From assembly GCA_003520025.1 (NCBI GenBank), contig DOVP01000235.1, positions 1-5,428 of the forward strand: a stretch of DNA of 5,428 nucleotides. Reading direction: 5' to 3'. A program made the translations under genes and the position numbers. The notes under the pieces were generated by a model that was not told the DNA's origin, searched no databases, and was given only the letters and a program-made list of their open reading frames with translations. Source of the stretch: Phycisphaerales bacterium. Lineage in GTDB: Bacteria > Planctomycetota > Phycisphaerae > Phycisphaerales > SM1A02. Positions 1-5,428 of the stretch are shown one piece after another; the stretch's first letter is position 1, and every line of letters starts with the position of its first letter.

Positions 1-621
1 TACAGCACAAGTTTCGAGAACACCGACGCCCTTGGCGGTAAGTACTACGACACTGGCGATGCGGATGTTGCGCACGATCTTGTCAACAACGATGGCGAGG
101 CGTGGGTCGATATCGACGGCATGGACGCGGCCTACATCCCCTTCGATCCCTCTAGTAGTGGACTCGTGGACGGCGACTATGTCGGCGTGACGACCTACGC
201 GCCGAGCGGCAGCGGCGGAGCCTACGATGGCGATCAGCACTATCAGATGTCCGATACTGACGGCATCATGACGCTGACCAGCGCTGTCTTTGATACCGCC
301 GATTTCGTGACAATGGCCCTGTTCATCCAAAGCACTGGATACGAAGACGCAGACTGGATCACCGTCACCATGGGCGGCGTAACACTGCTTGAGTTGGGGA
401 ACGTGGGTGATGGTGGACTCGAGATGGAAGAAGCTGCTGGCGTGTGGTTCCTGGTATCCGGCGCTGTCTCCGGCGGCGCTCTTGAGATTTCATTCGCAAG
501 CAACTCCGGATCCGAAGCCATCTTCATCGATGCGATCTCCATCGAGGGTGCTCCTGTTCCAGGGCCAGGCGCATTGGCTCTCCTCGGCCTCGCGGGCTTT
601 GCCCGTCGTCGCCGCCGCTGA
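1..621 (+). CDS. PEP-CTERM-like secreted protein, 5' truncated
   Basis: The frame is open from the first base to a TGA at 619-621, giving 206 visible residues; the true start lies left of the window. An internal ATG at 121 is unlikely to be the start because the preceding 40 codons read as the same kind of protein (FENTDALGGKYYDTGDAD, LVNNDGEAWVD). The body is rich in Gly, Asp, Ser and aromatic residues, with a beta-strand-like pattern and motifs such as DGDYVGVT and SDTDGIMTLTS, suggesting an extracellular beta-sandwich domain. It is strongly acidic: I see one Lys and no Arg before the C-terminus. The last 20 or so residues are the diagnostic part: a PGPG turn, a short hydrophobic segment (ALALLGLAGF) and a terminal Arg cluster. 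This is the tripartite layout of PEP-CTERM-type sorting signals, which are anchored in the membrane and then processed by an exosortase-like enzyme. No enzymatic function is recognised. A hairpin follows 23 bp after the stop. Confidence 0.85.
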   Translation, partial: YSTSFENTDALGGKYYDTGDADVAHDLVNNDGEAWVDIDGMDAAYIPFDPSSSGLVDGDYVGVTTYAPSGSGGAYDGDQHYQMSDTDGIMTLTSAVFDTADFVTMALFIQSTGYEDADWITVTMGGVTLLELGNVGDGGLEMEEAAGVWFLVSGAVSGGALEISFASNSGSEAIFIDAISIEGAPVPGPGALALLGLAGFARRRRR

Positions 622-644
622 TTCTCCAGCACACAATGACTCTC

Positions 645-676
645 ACAAGGCCGCGGTCCTCGGACTGCGGCCTTGT
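645..676 (+). terminator. Rho-independent-type terminator after the PEP-CTERM gene
   Basis: A 14-bp stem (ACAAGGCCGCGGTC pairing with GACTGCGGCCTTGT, one G-U wobble) closes a 4-nt CTCG loop. The hairpin begins 24 nt after the stop codon at 619-621. The 3' flank (TCTATG) is only weakly U-rich, so release may be inefficient, but stem length, GC content and placement between convergent genes fit a terminator. The near-perfect symmetry would also form a hairpin in minus-strand transcripts coming from the gene that stops at 803. Confidence 0.75.
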
Positions 677-699
677 TCTATGTGCTGGCGGCCATCATC

Positions 700-711
700 A
701 GGAGAGAGGGG
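700..711 (+). promoter_or_regulatory. Strong Shine-Dalgarno-like purine tract
   Basis: The run AGGAGAGAGGGG lies 6 nt before an ATG at 718. It is the strongest ribosome-binding-site match in the window, better than those in front of the large genes, and is the main reason for considering the short frame behind it. Confidence 0.35.
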
Positions 712-717
712 AACTTG

Positions 718-792
718 ATGCCCGAAGATTTGAGTGTTGTCCGTCGCCTCGCGTCCTTGCTTGCGATCGCCCCGTCACATGCGGTGAGGTGA
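718..792 (+). CDS. Possible small ORF of 24 codons
   Basis: An ATG at 718 follows a strong purine-rich ribosome binding site and opens a frame of 24 codons ending with TGA at 790-792. The peptide begins MPEDLSVVRRLASLLA and continues IAPSHAVR: an acidic start, a central pair of arginines, then a hydrophobic Leu/Ala/Ile stretch that could form an amphipathic helix. It lies between the terminator of the upstream gene and the stop of the convergent HAF gene, so it would need its own promoter or readthrough; I see no convincing promoter. I recognise no family. It could be a real small protein, a leftover gene start, or chance. Support rests on the ribosome binding site alone. Confidence 0.22.
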   Translation: MPEDLSVVRRLASLLAIAPSHAVR

Positions 793-802
793 ACCGACGG
801 GG
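770..802 (-). terminator. Weak inverted repeat after the HAF-dockerin gene
   Basis: Seven-base arms CCCCGTC (770-776) and GACGGGG (796-802) flank a 19-nt loop, directly adjoining the minus-strand stop codon at 803-805. Position suggests a terminator for the minus-strand gene, but the loop is long and no T-run follows on the minus strand (it continues CGATCGCAAG), so the call is tentative. Confidence 0.25.
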
Positions 803-2161
803 TCAGAGGTGCGAGAGGACGATGAGCAGGTCATCAACCCCCAAATCACCGCTGGCATCGAGATCCTCAAGGCATGGTGTTTCGCACAGCCCCCAGAGTG
901 ACAGAATCGCGAGCAGATCATCAATGGTCACGGCACCACTTCCGTCGACATCGCCAGGCATGATTGCCAAGGCGGCCCACGCATTCGGATATCGATTCAG
1001 TGCGAGTGTCCCATCATCAGCACCAGCGATCGCGGTAGAGGGGCCTGCAGTTTCAAATACCGCTGCCCCAAAGGCCCGGTCAGTCAGCAGCGAGAAGCCC
1101 GTGTCAAGCCGCCATGTACCGATTGTGCTGGAATAGATCTGCAGATCCAGTGCCTCGATCAGCAGGCTGCCATCGGGGAGATACGAGGTCGGTTTCAGAT
1201 CGGATGCGGGCAGGCCCAGACTCGCAGCATCAACGATCGTGAGTTCGCCCGTTGCTCCGATATGCCAGATGGCGCGTTCACTGCCAAGCATGAATTGGCC
1301 AGCGCGAGCACCGTCAATCGTCCCGATCTTCGCGCTGCTGTATCCGATTTCTTCCACTGAGTCAGTGAGCAGTGTGTAGTCGTATGCGATCGGCGACCAA
1401 CTGCACGGCGTGTCAACGCCGTCAATCCGAATGCTGCCCAAGATGATCCCATCGGCGAGAATTGCTTCGACCATTCCTCCCTCGTCTGCATCGGGCAGTT
1501 CCAGACTCATCACGGTCTCATCTGGAGCAAGTCGCCAGATCATCGGTGTGCGATGTGGGGTGGCCCACGCAGATCCGGCGATGGTAACCATGCCGCTGGT
1601 CGGTTCTGGTTCGGTCATGCCGGCGAGGGTGATGCTCCATGCAGAATCCGGAAGTGGAAGAGGCAAGACACTGCCGCCGGGTAGCGAGACGAACCCGTTG
1701 ATGTTGAATGATCCAATAATTCCTTGGGCGAACAGAATGTGTCCTGTCTCGGTGATCGTTTGAATCATCAGGAATTCTGGGATCAAAGGGCTGAGCAGTT
1801 GAGGCGATGAGCTGGTGTTGAGTATGGTCGCAGCAGCTGAGCACGCGCCATTCTGCGGGCAGGTGCTGACCGATCCGGCGACCACATGACTGCTGTTGAT
1901 CGCGTCGCCTTCCGAGAGGATCCACTGATCATCGACACAGGGAACCGTTCCGCCGGACGCAGTCCAGACAAATGCGTGCCAACCGATTGATGAATTGGTC
2001 GATCCGTCTCGTCCGGTGATGGCGCCATCGGGGGCAATGGCATGCGCAACGGTGTGTAGATAGCCGGGCAAATTGAGATGCTCGATGGGGTGGATGTCCC
2101 ATCGAAGCCGTTCTTCTCCGCCCATTGCGGTCAAGGTCACCATGGCAGCCAGCGTGAACAT
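803..2161 (-). CDS. HAF-repeat protein with dockerin-like C-terminus
   Basis: This 452-residue protein is probably exported. Residues 39-72 match the HAF extracellular repeat pattern (AHAIAPDGAITG, then GWHAFVWTASGG). Degenerate copies recur near 85-97 (GDAINSSHVVAGS), 193-210 (IAGSAWATPHRTPMIWR), 232-256 (AILADGIILGS ... CSWSP) and 287-300, which suggests a propeller-like beta fold. Residues 403-452 hold two EF-hand-like calcium loops of dockerin type: D404, D406, S408, A410, D415, and D433, D435, S437, D439, D444, with C426 and C430 in the linker. Such tails are common in planctomycete secreted proteins without a cellulosome; their partner is generally unknown. The start is ATG at 2161: an in-frame stop lies nine codons upstream with no other start codon between. 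The N-terminus (MFTLAAMVTLTAMGG) is hydrophobic but has no basic residues, so the signal peptide is atypical. No good Shine-Dalgarno is present at normal spacing. Substrate and enzymatic role are unknown. Confidence 0.88.
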   Translation of the reverse strand: MFTLAAMVTLTAMGGEERLRWDIHPIEHLNLPGYLHTVAHAIAPDGAITGRDGSTNSSIGWHAFVWTASGGTVPCVDDQWILSEGDAINSSHVVAGSVSTCPQNGACSAAATILNTSSSPQLLSPLIPEFLMIQTITETGHILFAQGIIGSFNINGFVSLPGGSVLPLPLPDSAWSITLAGMTEPEPTSGMVTIAGSAWATPHRTPMIWRLAPDETVMSLELPDADEGGMVEAILADGIILGSIRIDGVDTPCSWSPIAYDYTLLTDSVEEIGYSSAKIGTIDGARAGQFMLGSERAIWHIGATGELTIVDAASLGLPASDLKPTSYLPDGSLLIEALDLQIYSSTIGTWRLDTGFSLLTDRAFGAAVFETAGPSTAIAGADDGTLALNRYPNAWAALAIMPGDVDGSGAVTIDDLLAILSLWGLCETPCLEDLDASGDLGVDDLLIVLSHL

Positions 2162-2167
2162 GGTTTC

Positions 2168-2196
2168 AGGATACTGCCGCCTGGTTCAACCGCCAA
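2168..2196 (-). promoter_or_regulatory. Possible promoter for the HAF-dockerin gene
   Basis: On the minus strand TTGGCG (2191-2196) and TATCCT (2168-2173) are separated by 17 bp, each matching four of six bases of the sigma-70 consensus. The -10 box ends 6 nt before the ATG, so transcription would start at or next to the start codon and give a leaderless mRNA. This would agree with the lack of a usable ribosome binding site. Matches this weak also arise by chance. Confidence 0.22.
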
Positions 2197-2251
2197 CACA
2201 ATTGAGGGCCTTCAGCGAGTCCATGAGGTGTTTGCTTCAGTTTGCGGGGTG

Positions 2252-2275
2252 CTTCTCCGCGAAAGCGAGGAGAGG
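2252..2275 (-). terminator. Possible hairpin after the FGE-ThuA gene
   Basis: On the plus strand CTTCTCC (2252-2258) pairs with GGAGAGG (2269-2275, one G-T pair), and GC/GC inside closes a GAAA loop, leaving a 2-nt bulge. It begins 11 bp beyond the minus-strand stop at 2287-2289, a normal place for a terminator. No T-run follows on the minus strand, so it may instead be a partial terminator or an mRNA-stabilising hairpin between two co-transcribed genes. Confidence 0.28.
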
Positions 2276-2286
2276 GGTTGTCGTTC

Positions 2287-4302
2287 TCAATTCGGAGCCG
2301 GCCAGCCATCTTGAACGTCGGCAGGCACTGCGCCGCGGCGATACGTTCCGAACCCGAATGTCGATGGGGCCCACTGCCCAATGATCGGTGCCGGCAGGCC
2401 ATCGGCTGGAATCGCGTTCTGTTCTCCGAGTTGCCACAATGCGGCATTGGCAATCAGCCGCCGCAGATCTTCACTTGACCAATCCTGCGCGGCACCCATG
2501 GTGGTCGTGAAGATGCGTTGGGTACCGCCATTGGGCATCGACCGCTGACGAATCCATGCAACGGGGTGCATGGGGTCATTGCGTGCATCCTTGACGGGGT
2601 TGTCTTCCGGGGACATGCCACTCAGGATCGCGCCGTGGAGGAGAACGACTGCGTCATCGGGCAGCGTGTCGATTGCATACACATCGGTTGGCCCAAACAC
2701 ATCATTGACCCCACGAAGCATCGGGTGGTCGGCGTTGTCAGGATCGACGATGCCACGTGTTGCCTCATGTCCATGATTGCCGTGGTGCGCGACCCAAGTC
2801 TCGCCGAGAATGCGCTTTCCGAATCCCCCTTCGCGATTCCATGACCATGCTGCATATGGCGATTCAGAGTCGTCTGGGTACGCAAAGGCATGTGTCGCCG
2901 TGCGAATGCCGGTAATTGGTCTGCCCGATTCAACGTAGTCCACGATGTGCTTCATGTCTGTATCCGGCAGATGCCGGAATCGCAGTTGCAGAATGAGCAG
3001 GTCCGCCTCATCAACAAGATGCAGGCCGGGAATGTGCGAGGACTCATCGGGATCGATCTCGCCGGTTTCCGGGTTCTGGCTGAAGAGCACGATGGTTTCG
3101 AATCCAAGCGAGCGGAGCATTTTGGCGAGCATTGGCAGGGCTTCTTCGGAGCGGTACTCCTCATCACCTGCGATGAGCACAATGCGTCGCCCTCGCCCTG
3201 GTTCGACGGAGGCGTCGCCCGGGTAGTTCAGCCACTTCGGCGAGCCTGATTTCACGCAGCGAAACCCGACATGGCTGAGCGCGCTGTCCGTCGTCGAGGA
3301 CATTTTGGAGCTCGGTCGATAGGCCTCACAGGTCGTGACATGACACAGATGCGAGCCTCCCTTCTGTACGCGTACATCATCGGCGTAGGGATTCTGAGGG
3401 TCGCGGCTCTTGCTCGGTCCGGTCGGATTGCGGCATGCGGCCGGTTCGTTCGCCCTCGTTGCATACGTATCCGATCGGTAGCGGTCCTGTGTCCATTCCC
3501 AGATATTTCCCGCCAGATCGTACAGTCCGAGTTCGGATGGGGGGAACTGCTTGACCGGCGCGACACCTGTATGGCCATCATCGCCGGTGTTGCCGTGTGG
3601 GAATGGGCCCTGCCAGATGTTCGCCATGTGTACGCCATCCGGAGTGAGTTCCGTTCCCCACATGAATGGTTCATTGTCATGGCCGTATCGTGCCGCTCGT
3701 TCCCACTGCGCTTCGGTGGGGAGTTGCTTGCCGGCCCATTTGGCGTATGCGTTTGCGTCATCCCAGGACACATGCACCACCGGCCAGTTCTCGCGGCCCT
3801 CGATGGAACTCTCTGGTCCTTCTGGGTGCCGCCAGTCGGCCCCCGGGACCATTCTCCACCACTGCGAAAAGTCACGCAGGTCAACCGGGGCATCCGTCGG
3901 CGTAAACACGGCGGAGGATGGAAGGAGGTCTGCGTTATTGGGTTTGGGTGTTCCCGGTGGGACCTGTTGCTTCATGACGTCCCAGTTCACCGGTCGCTCG
4001 GAAGTGGTGACGTGGCCGGTTGCTTCGACGAATTCAGCGAACTGCCTGTTGGTGACTTCGGTCTCATCGATCCAGAAGCCGTCGACATGTACAAAATGCG
4101 CTGGCCGCTCATCTGGTCTGGCCGTATCCGCTTCCGAGCCCATCGTGAAGGTGCCGCTGGGAACCCACCGCATTCCCACGGGGCCATGGATGTGGTGATT
4201 GATCTCAGTGTCCGCTATGAGATGCGAGGGCGTGCCGGCCTCAGGCGGCCCATGGCTCTGGGGCGATGCGGCGAGGGCGAGCAGGAGGGTGGTTTCGATC
4301 AT
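2287..4302 (-). CDS. Formylglycine-generating enzyme fused to ThuA-like domain
   Basis: This 671-residue protein has two domains behind a hydrophobic N-terminus (MIETTLLLALAAS, probable signal peptide lacking basic residues). Residues about 43-350 are an FGE/SUMF1 domain, the family that oxidises a sulfatase active-site cysteine to formylglycine. Landmarks in order are MRWVPSGTFTMGS, ADWRHPEGPESSI, PVVHVSWDDA, KQLPTEAQWERAARYG, MANIWQGPFPHGNTGDDG, GLYDLAGNIWEWTQD, KGGSHLCHVTTC and HVGFRCV. C320 and C325 in CHVTTC occupy the places of the copper-binding pair of human SUMF1 (CHRSYC), and N228 and D242 match a calcium-site region, so catalysis is plausible. Residues about 372-626 form a ThuA-like, glutamine-amidotransferase-like domain (IVLIAGDEEYRSEEALP, FRHLPDTDMKHIVDYVESG, GIRTATHAFAY), whose reaction is not settled. 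The ATG at 4302 is preferred to an in-frame GTG at 4359 because it has the hydrophobic N-terminus and an AAAGG 10 nt upstream. No sulfatase is encoded nearby. Confidence 0.92.
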   Translation of the reverse strand: MIETTLLLALAASPQSHGPPEAGTPSHLIADTEINHHIHGPVGMRWVPSGTFTMGSEADTARPDERPAHFVHVDGFWIDETEVTNRQFAEFVEATGHVTTSERPVNWDVMKQQVPPGTPKPNNADLLPSSAVFTPTDAPVDLRDFSQWWRMVPGADWRHPEGPESSIEGRENWPVVHVSWDDANAYAKWAGKQLPTEAQWERAARYGHDNEPFMWGTELTPDGVHMANIWQGPFPHGNTGDDGHTGVAPVKQFPPSELGLYDLAGNIWEWTQDRYRSDTYATRANEPAACRNPTGPSKSRDPQNPYADDVRVQKGGSHLCHVTTCEAYRPSSKMSSTTDSALSHVGFRCVKSGSPKWLNYPGDASVEPGRGRRIVLIAGDEEYRSEEALPMLAKMLRSLGFETIVLFSQNPETGEIDPDESSHIPGLHLVDEADLLILQLRFRHLPDTDMKHIVDYVESGRPITGIRTATHAFAYPDDSESPYAAWSWNREGGFGKRILGETWVAHHGNHGHEATRGIVDPDNADHPMLRGVNDVFGPTDVYAIDTLPDDAVVLLHGAILSGMSPEDNPVKDARNDPMHPVAWIRQRSMPNGGTQRIFTTTMGAAQDWSSEDLRRLIANAALWQLGEQNAIPADGLPAPIIGQWAPSTFGFGTYRRGAVPADVQDGWPAPN

Positions 4303-4312
4303 GGCGGAACTA

Positions 4313-4317
4313 CCTTT
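4313..4317 (-). promoter_or_regulatory. Ribosome binding site supporting start at 4302
   Basis: On the minus strand AAAGG lies 10 nt before the ATG at 4300-4302. It is a modest Shine-Dalgarno match, but with the hydrophobic sequence that follows the ATG it favours this start over the GTG at 4357-4359, which would place 19 polar residues in front of the export signal. Confidence 0.45.
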
Positions 4318-4328
4318 GGTGTGGTAGC

Positions 4329-4353
4329 GGCACCCCCGATCGTCGGGGCTGCC
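4329..4353. repeat. Interrupted inverted repeat in the divergent intergenic region
   Basis: The core CCCCGA (4334-4339) and TCGGGG (4343-4348) are separated by TCG. Beyond a C-C mismatch the arms extend with GGCA (4329-4332) and TGCC (4350-4353), giving ten paired positions over 25 bp. It sits 27 bp upstream of the FGE-ThuA start and about 120 bp upstream of the isocitrate dehydrogenase start. It could be an operator for a dimeric regulator, a 5'-leader hairpin of the FGE-ThuA mRNA, or chance in GC-rich DNA. Confidence 0.35.
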
Positions 4354-4416
4354 CGGCACCGGTTGCAGCCTACCCCATCGATCGGTTTGAAGTTCATGCG
4401 CGGCACCACGGCCCGG

Positions 4417-4422
4417 TAGAAT
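4417..4422 (+). promoter_or_regulatory. Possible -10 element of the isocitrate dehydrogenase promoter
   Basis: TAGAAT matches five of six bases of the TATAAT consensus and lies 50 bp before the start codon at 4473, leaving a leader of about 43 nt. No good -35 box sits at 16-18 bp; the nearest match, TTGAAG at 4387-4392, is 24 bp away, too far for a standard sigma-70 promoter. An activator-dependent promoter or a chance match are both possible. Confidence 0.28.
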
Positions 4423-4456
4423 GCGATGCTTGTTTCATCGAATCCGCGACTTGATC

Positions 4457-4460
4457 GGAG
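4457..4460 (+). promoter_or_regulatory. Ribosome binding site supporting start at 4473
   Basis: GGAG lies 12 nt before the ATG at 4473 and 21 nt before the in-frame ATG at 4482. The spacing favours 4473, which adds MQH before the family's usual MPTIxYT beginning. The spacing is slightly long, so initiation at 4482 cannot be excluded. Confidence 0.4.
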
Positions 4461-4472
4461 CACTCGGCCCCC

Positions 4473-5428
4473 ATGCAGCACATGCCCACCATCGTCTACA
4501 CCCACACCGACGAAGCGCCAGCCCTGGCGACTTACTCGTTCCTTCCGATCGCCAAGGCGTTTGTGGGGCCTTGTGGTATCAATCTGGAACTTCGGGATAT
4601 TTCTCTTTCGGGGCGAATTCTGGCGAAGTTTTCCGATCGCTTCCCGGAGGAGTACCGGGTTCCAGATGTGCTGGCCGAACTCGGCGAACTGGTCACGCAA
4701 CCGGAAGCGAACATCATCAAACTCCCGAACATCAGCGCCTCGATCCCGCAGCTCAAGGCGGCGATCAAGGAACTTCAGGAGCACGGCTACGACCTGCCGG
4801 AATACCCGGAAGATCCCGCGACGGACGAAGAACGGGCGATCAAGGCGACCTATGACAGCGTCAAGGGCAGCGCGGTCAATCCAGTGCTTCGCGAGGGAAA
4901 TTCGGATCGCCGTGCCCCGAAGGCCGTGAAAGAGTATGCCCGGGCGCATCCGCATCCCATGGGCGTTTGGTCCGCCGACAGCAAGACGCGGGTCTCCACC
5001 ATGAGCAGTGGCGACTTCTTCCACAACGAGAAGTCCGTCACCATGACCAGGGACACGACGGCTCGCATCGAGCATGTGGCAGCGGACGGAACAGTGACGG
5101 TCCTGCTCGCTGAACTCGATCTGCTCGCCGGGGAGATTCTCGACGGCACCTTCATGAGCAAGCGGGCCTTGGAGGTGTTCCTGAAGGAGCAGATCGAGGC
5201 GTCCCTCGCCGATGGGGTGCTGTTCTCGCTGCACATGAAGGCGACGATGATGAAGGTGTCCGATCCGGTCATCTTCGGCGATGCCGTTCAGGTGTTCTTC
5301 GCCGCAGTTTTTGAGAAGTACGCTGAGACGATTGACCGGCTCGGCGTCGATGTCCGCAACGGCCTCGGTGATCTGTTGCTCAGGATTGAAACGCTTCCTG
5401 GGGACGAGCAGCAGGCCATCCGGGACGA
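4473..5428 (+). CDS. icd: Monomeric NADP-dependent isocitrate dehydrogenase, 3' truncated
   Basis: The frame opens at ATG 4473 and has no stop to the window edge, giving 318 residues plus two bases; the family is about 740 residues, so under half is present. The enzyme converts isocitrate and NADP+ to 2-oxoglutarate, CO2 and NADPH in the cytosolic TCA cycle. Recognition is by near-colinear family sequence: [89 protein letters not shown] and NGLGDLL. Residues equivalent to isocitrate ligands in the Azotobacter vinelandii enzyme (S132, N135, R139, R145, K255) are S133, N136, R140, R146 and K256, all kept with a constant +1 offset. The NADP-binding part and the metal-binding aspartates lie beyond the window. 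A stop codon at 4452-4454 limits upstream extension. It is divergent from the FGE-ThuA gene with 170 bp between starts, and no functional link is evident. The monomeric class is unrelated in sequence to the common dimeric Icd. Confidence 0.96.
   Translation, partial: MQHMPTIVYTHTDEAPALATYSFLPIAKAFVGPCGINLELRDISLSGRILAKFSDRFPEEYRVPDVLAELGELVTQPEANIIKLPNISASIPQLKAAIKELQEHGYDLPEYPEDPATDEERAIKATYDSVKGSAVNPVLREGNSDRRAPKAVKEYARAHPHPMGVWSADSKTRVSTMSSGDFFHNEKSVTMTRDTTARIEHVAADGTVTVLLAELDLLAGEILDGTFMSKRALEVFLKEQIEASLADGVLFSLHMKATMMKVSDPVIFGDAVQVFFAAVFEKYAETIDRLGVDVRNGLGDLLLRIETLPGDEQQAIRD

Noticed and set aside
243..632. Minus-strand open frame opposite the PEP-CTERM gene
   Set aside because: It reads the complement of the conserved sorting tail and acidic domain, giving an Arg/Pro/Ser-rich product without motifs; it is a shadow.
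763..770. Palindrome GCGATCGC, the same as the cyanobacterial HIP1 octamer
   Set aside because: I noticed no other copy in the window, and an 8-bp palindrome of this composition is expected by chance in GC-rich DNA. Nothing else here suggests a cyanobacterium.
2162..2286. Possible short gene in the gap between the FGE-ThuA and HAF-dockerin genes
   Set aside because: Open frames crossing this gap on either strand run into the flanking conserved genes in wrong frames, and none has a convincing ribosome binding site. Only the weak hairpin and promoter candidates are reported.
4303..4359. Extended start of the FGE-ThuA protein at GTG 4357-4359
   Set aside because: The extra 19 residues are polar and would precede the hydrophobic export segment, and they would be encoded through the inverted repeat. 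The ATG at 4302 has a better-placed ribosome binding site.
3271..4419. Long plus-strand open frame of 382 codons opposite the FGE-ThuA gene
   Set aside because: It is antisense to a strongly conserved FGE domain, shows no recognisable motif, and extends into the divergent intergenic region. GC-rich codon use on the real strand leaves few stops in this frame.
4421..4929. Plus-strand open frames at 4421-4855 and 4426-4929
   Set aside because: They are in the two wrong frames over the isocitrate dehydrogenase gene, whose true frame starts at 4473 and has no stop before the window end.
4299..5234. Minus-strand open frame of 311 codons opposite the isocitrate dehydrogenase gene
   Set aside because: The plus strand encodes a clearly conserved monomeric isocitrate dehydrogenase over the same bases. 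The antisense product is Arg-rich and matches nothing I recognise.

Overview
The window looks like chromosomal DNA from a marine-type planctomycete, most likely of the Phycisphaerae. The evidence is a secreted, very acidic protein with a GPGALALLGLAG-type C-terminal sorting tail ending in an arginine cluster, a HAF-repeat protein ending in a dockerin-like tail, and a ThuA-like domain of the kind abundant in Planctomycetota joined to a sulfatase-maturation (FGE) domain. Base composition is moderately GC-rich throughout. I see no mobile element, CRISPR array, tRNA or rRNA. The taxonomic placement is inference from family types, not a search result.

Layout from left to right. (1) 1-621, plus strand: the 3' part of a PEP-CTERM-like extracellular protein gene, closed by a strong hairpin at 645-676. 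(2) 622-802: a convergent intergenic stretch holding that hairpin, a possible 24-residue small ORF with a strong ribosome binding site (718-792), and a weak inverted repeat just after the stop of the next gene. (3) 803-2161, minus strand: a HAF-repeat, probably exported protein with a two-loop dockerin-like C-terminus. (4) 2287-4302, minus strand: a 671-residue fusion of a formylglycine-generating enzyme (with both copper-binding cysteines) and a ThuA-like domain, behind a probable export signal. (5) 4303-4472: a divergent intergenic region with a 25-nt interrupted inverted repeat and a possible promoter. (6) 4473 to the window end, plus strand: the N-terminal 318 residues of a monomeric NADP-dependent isocitrate dehydrogenase, open to the edge.

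Three of the four main genes appear to encode proteins that leave the cytoplasm; the isocitrate dehydrogenase is a cytosolic TCA-cycle enzyme transcribed divergently and probably unrelated in function. The minus-strand pair (FGE-ThuA, then HAF-dockerin, 125 bp apart) could be co-transcribed, but a possible hairpin and a possible separate promoter between them leave this open. The most interesting object is the apparently exported FGE-ThuA fusion. Several long open frames antisense to the FGE-ThuA and isocitrate dehydrogenase genes are shadows of those conserved genes.
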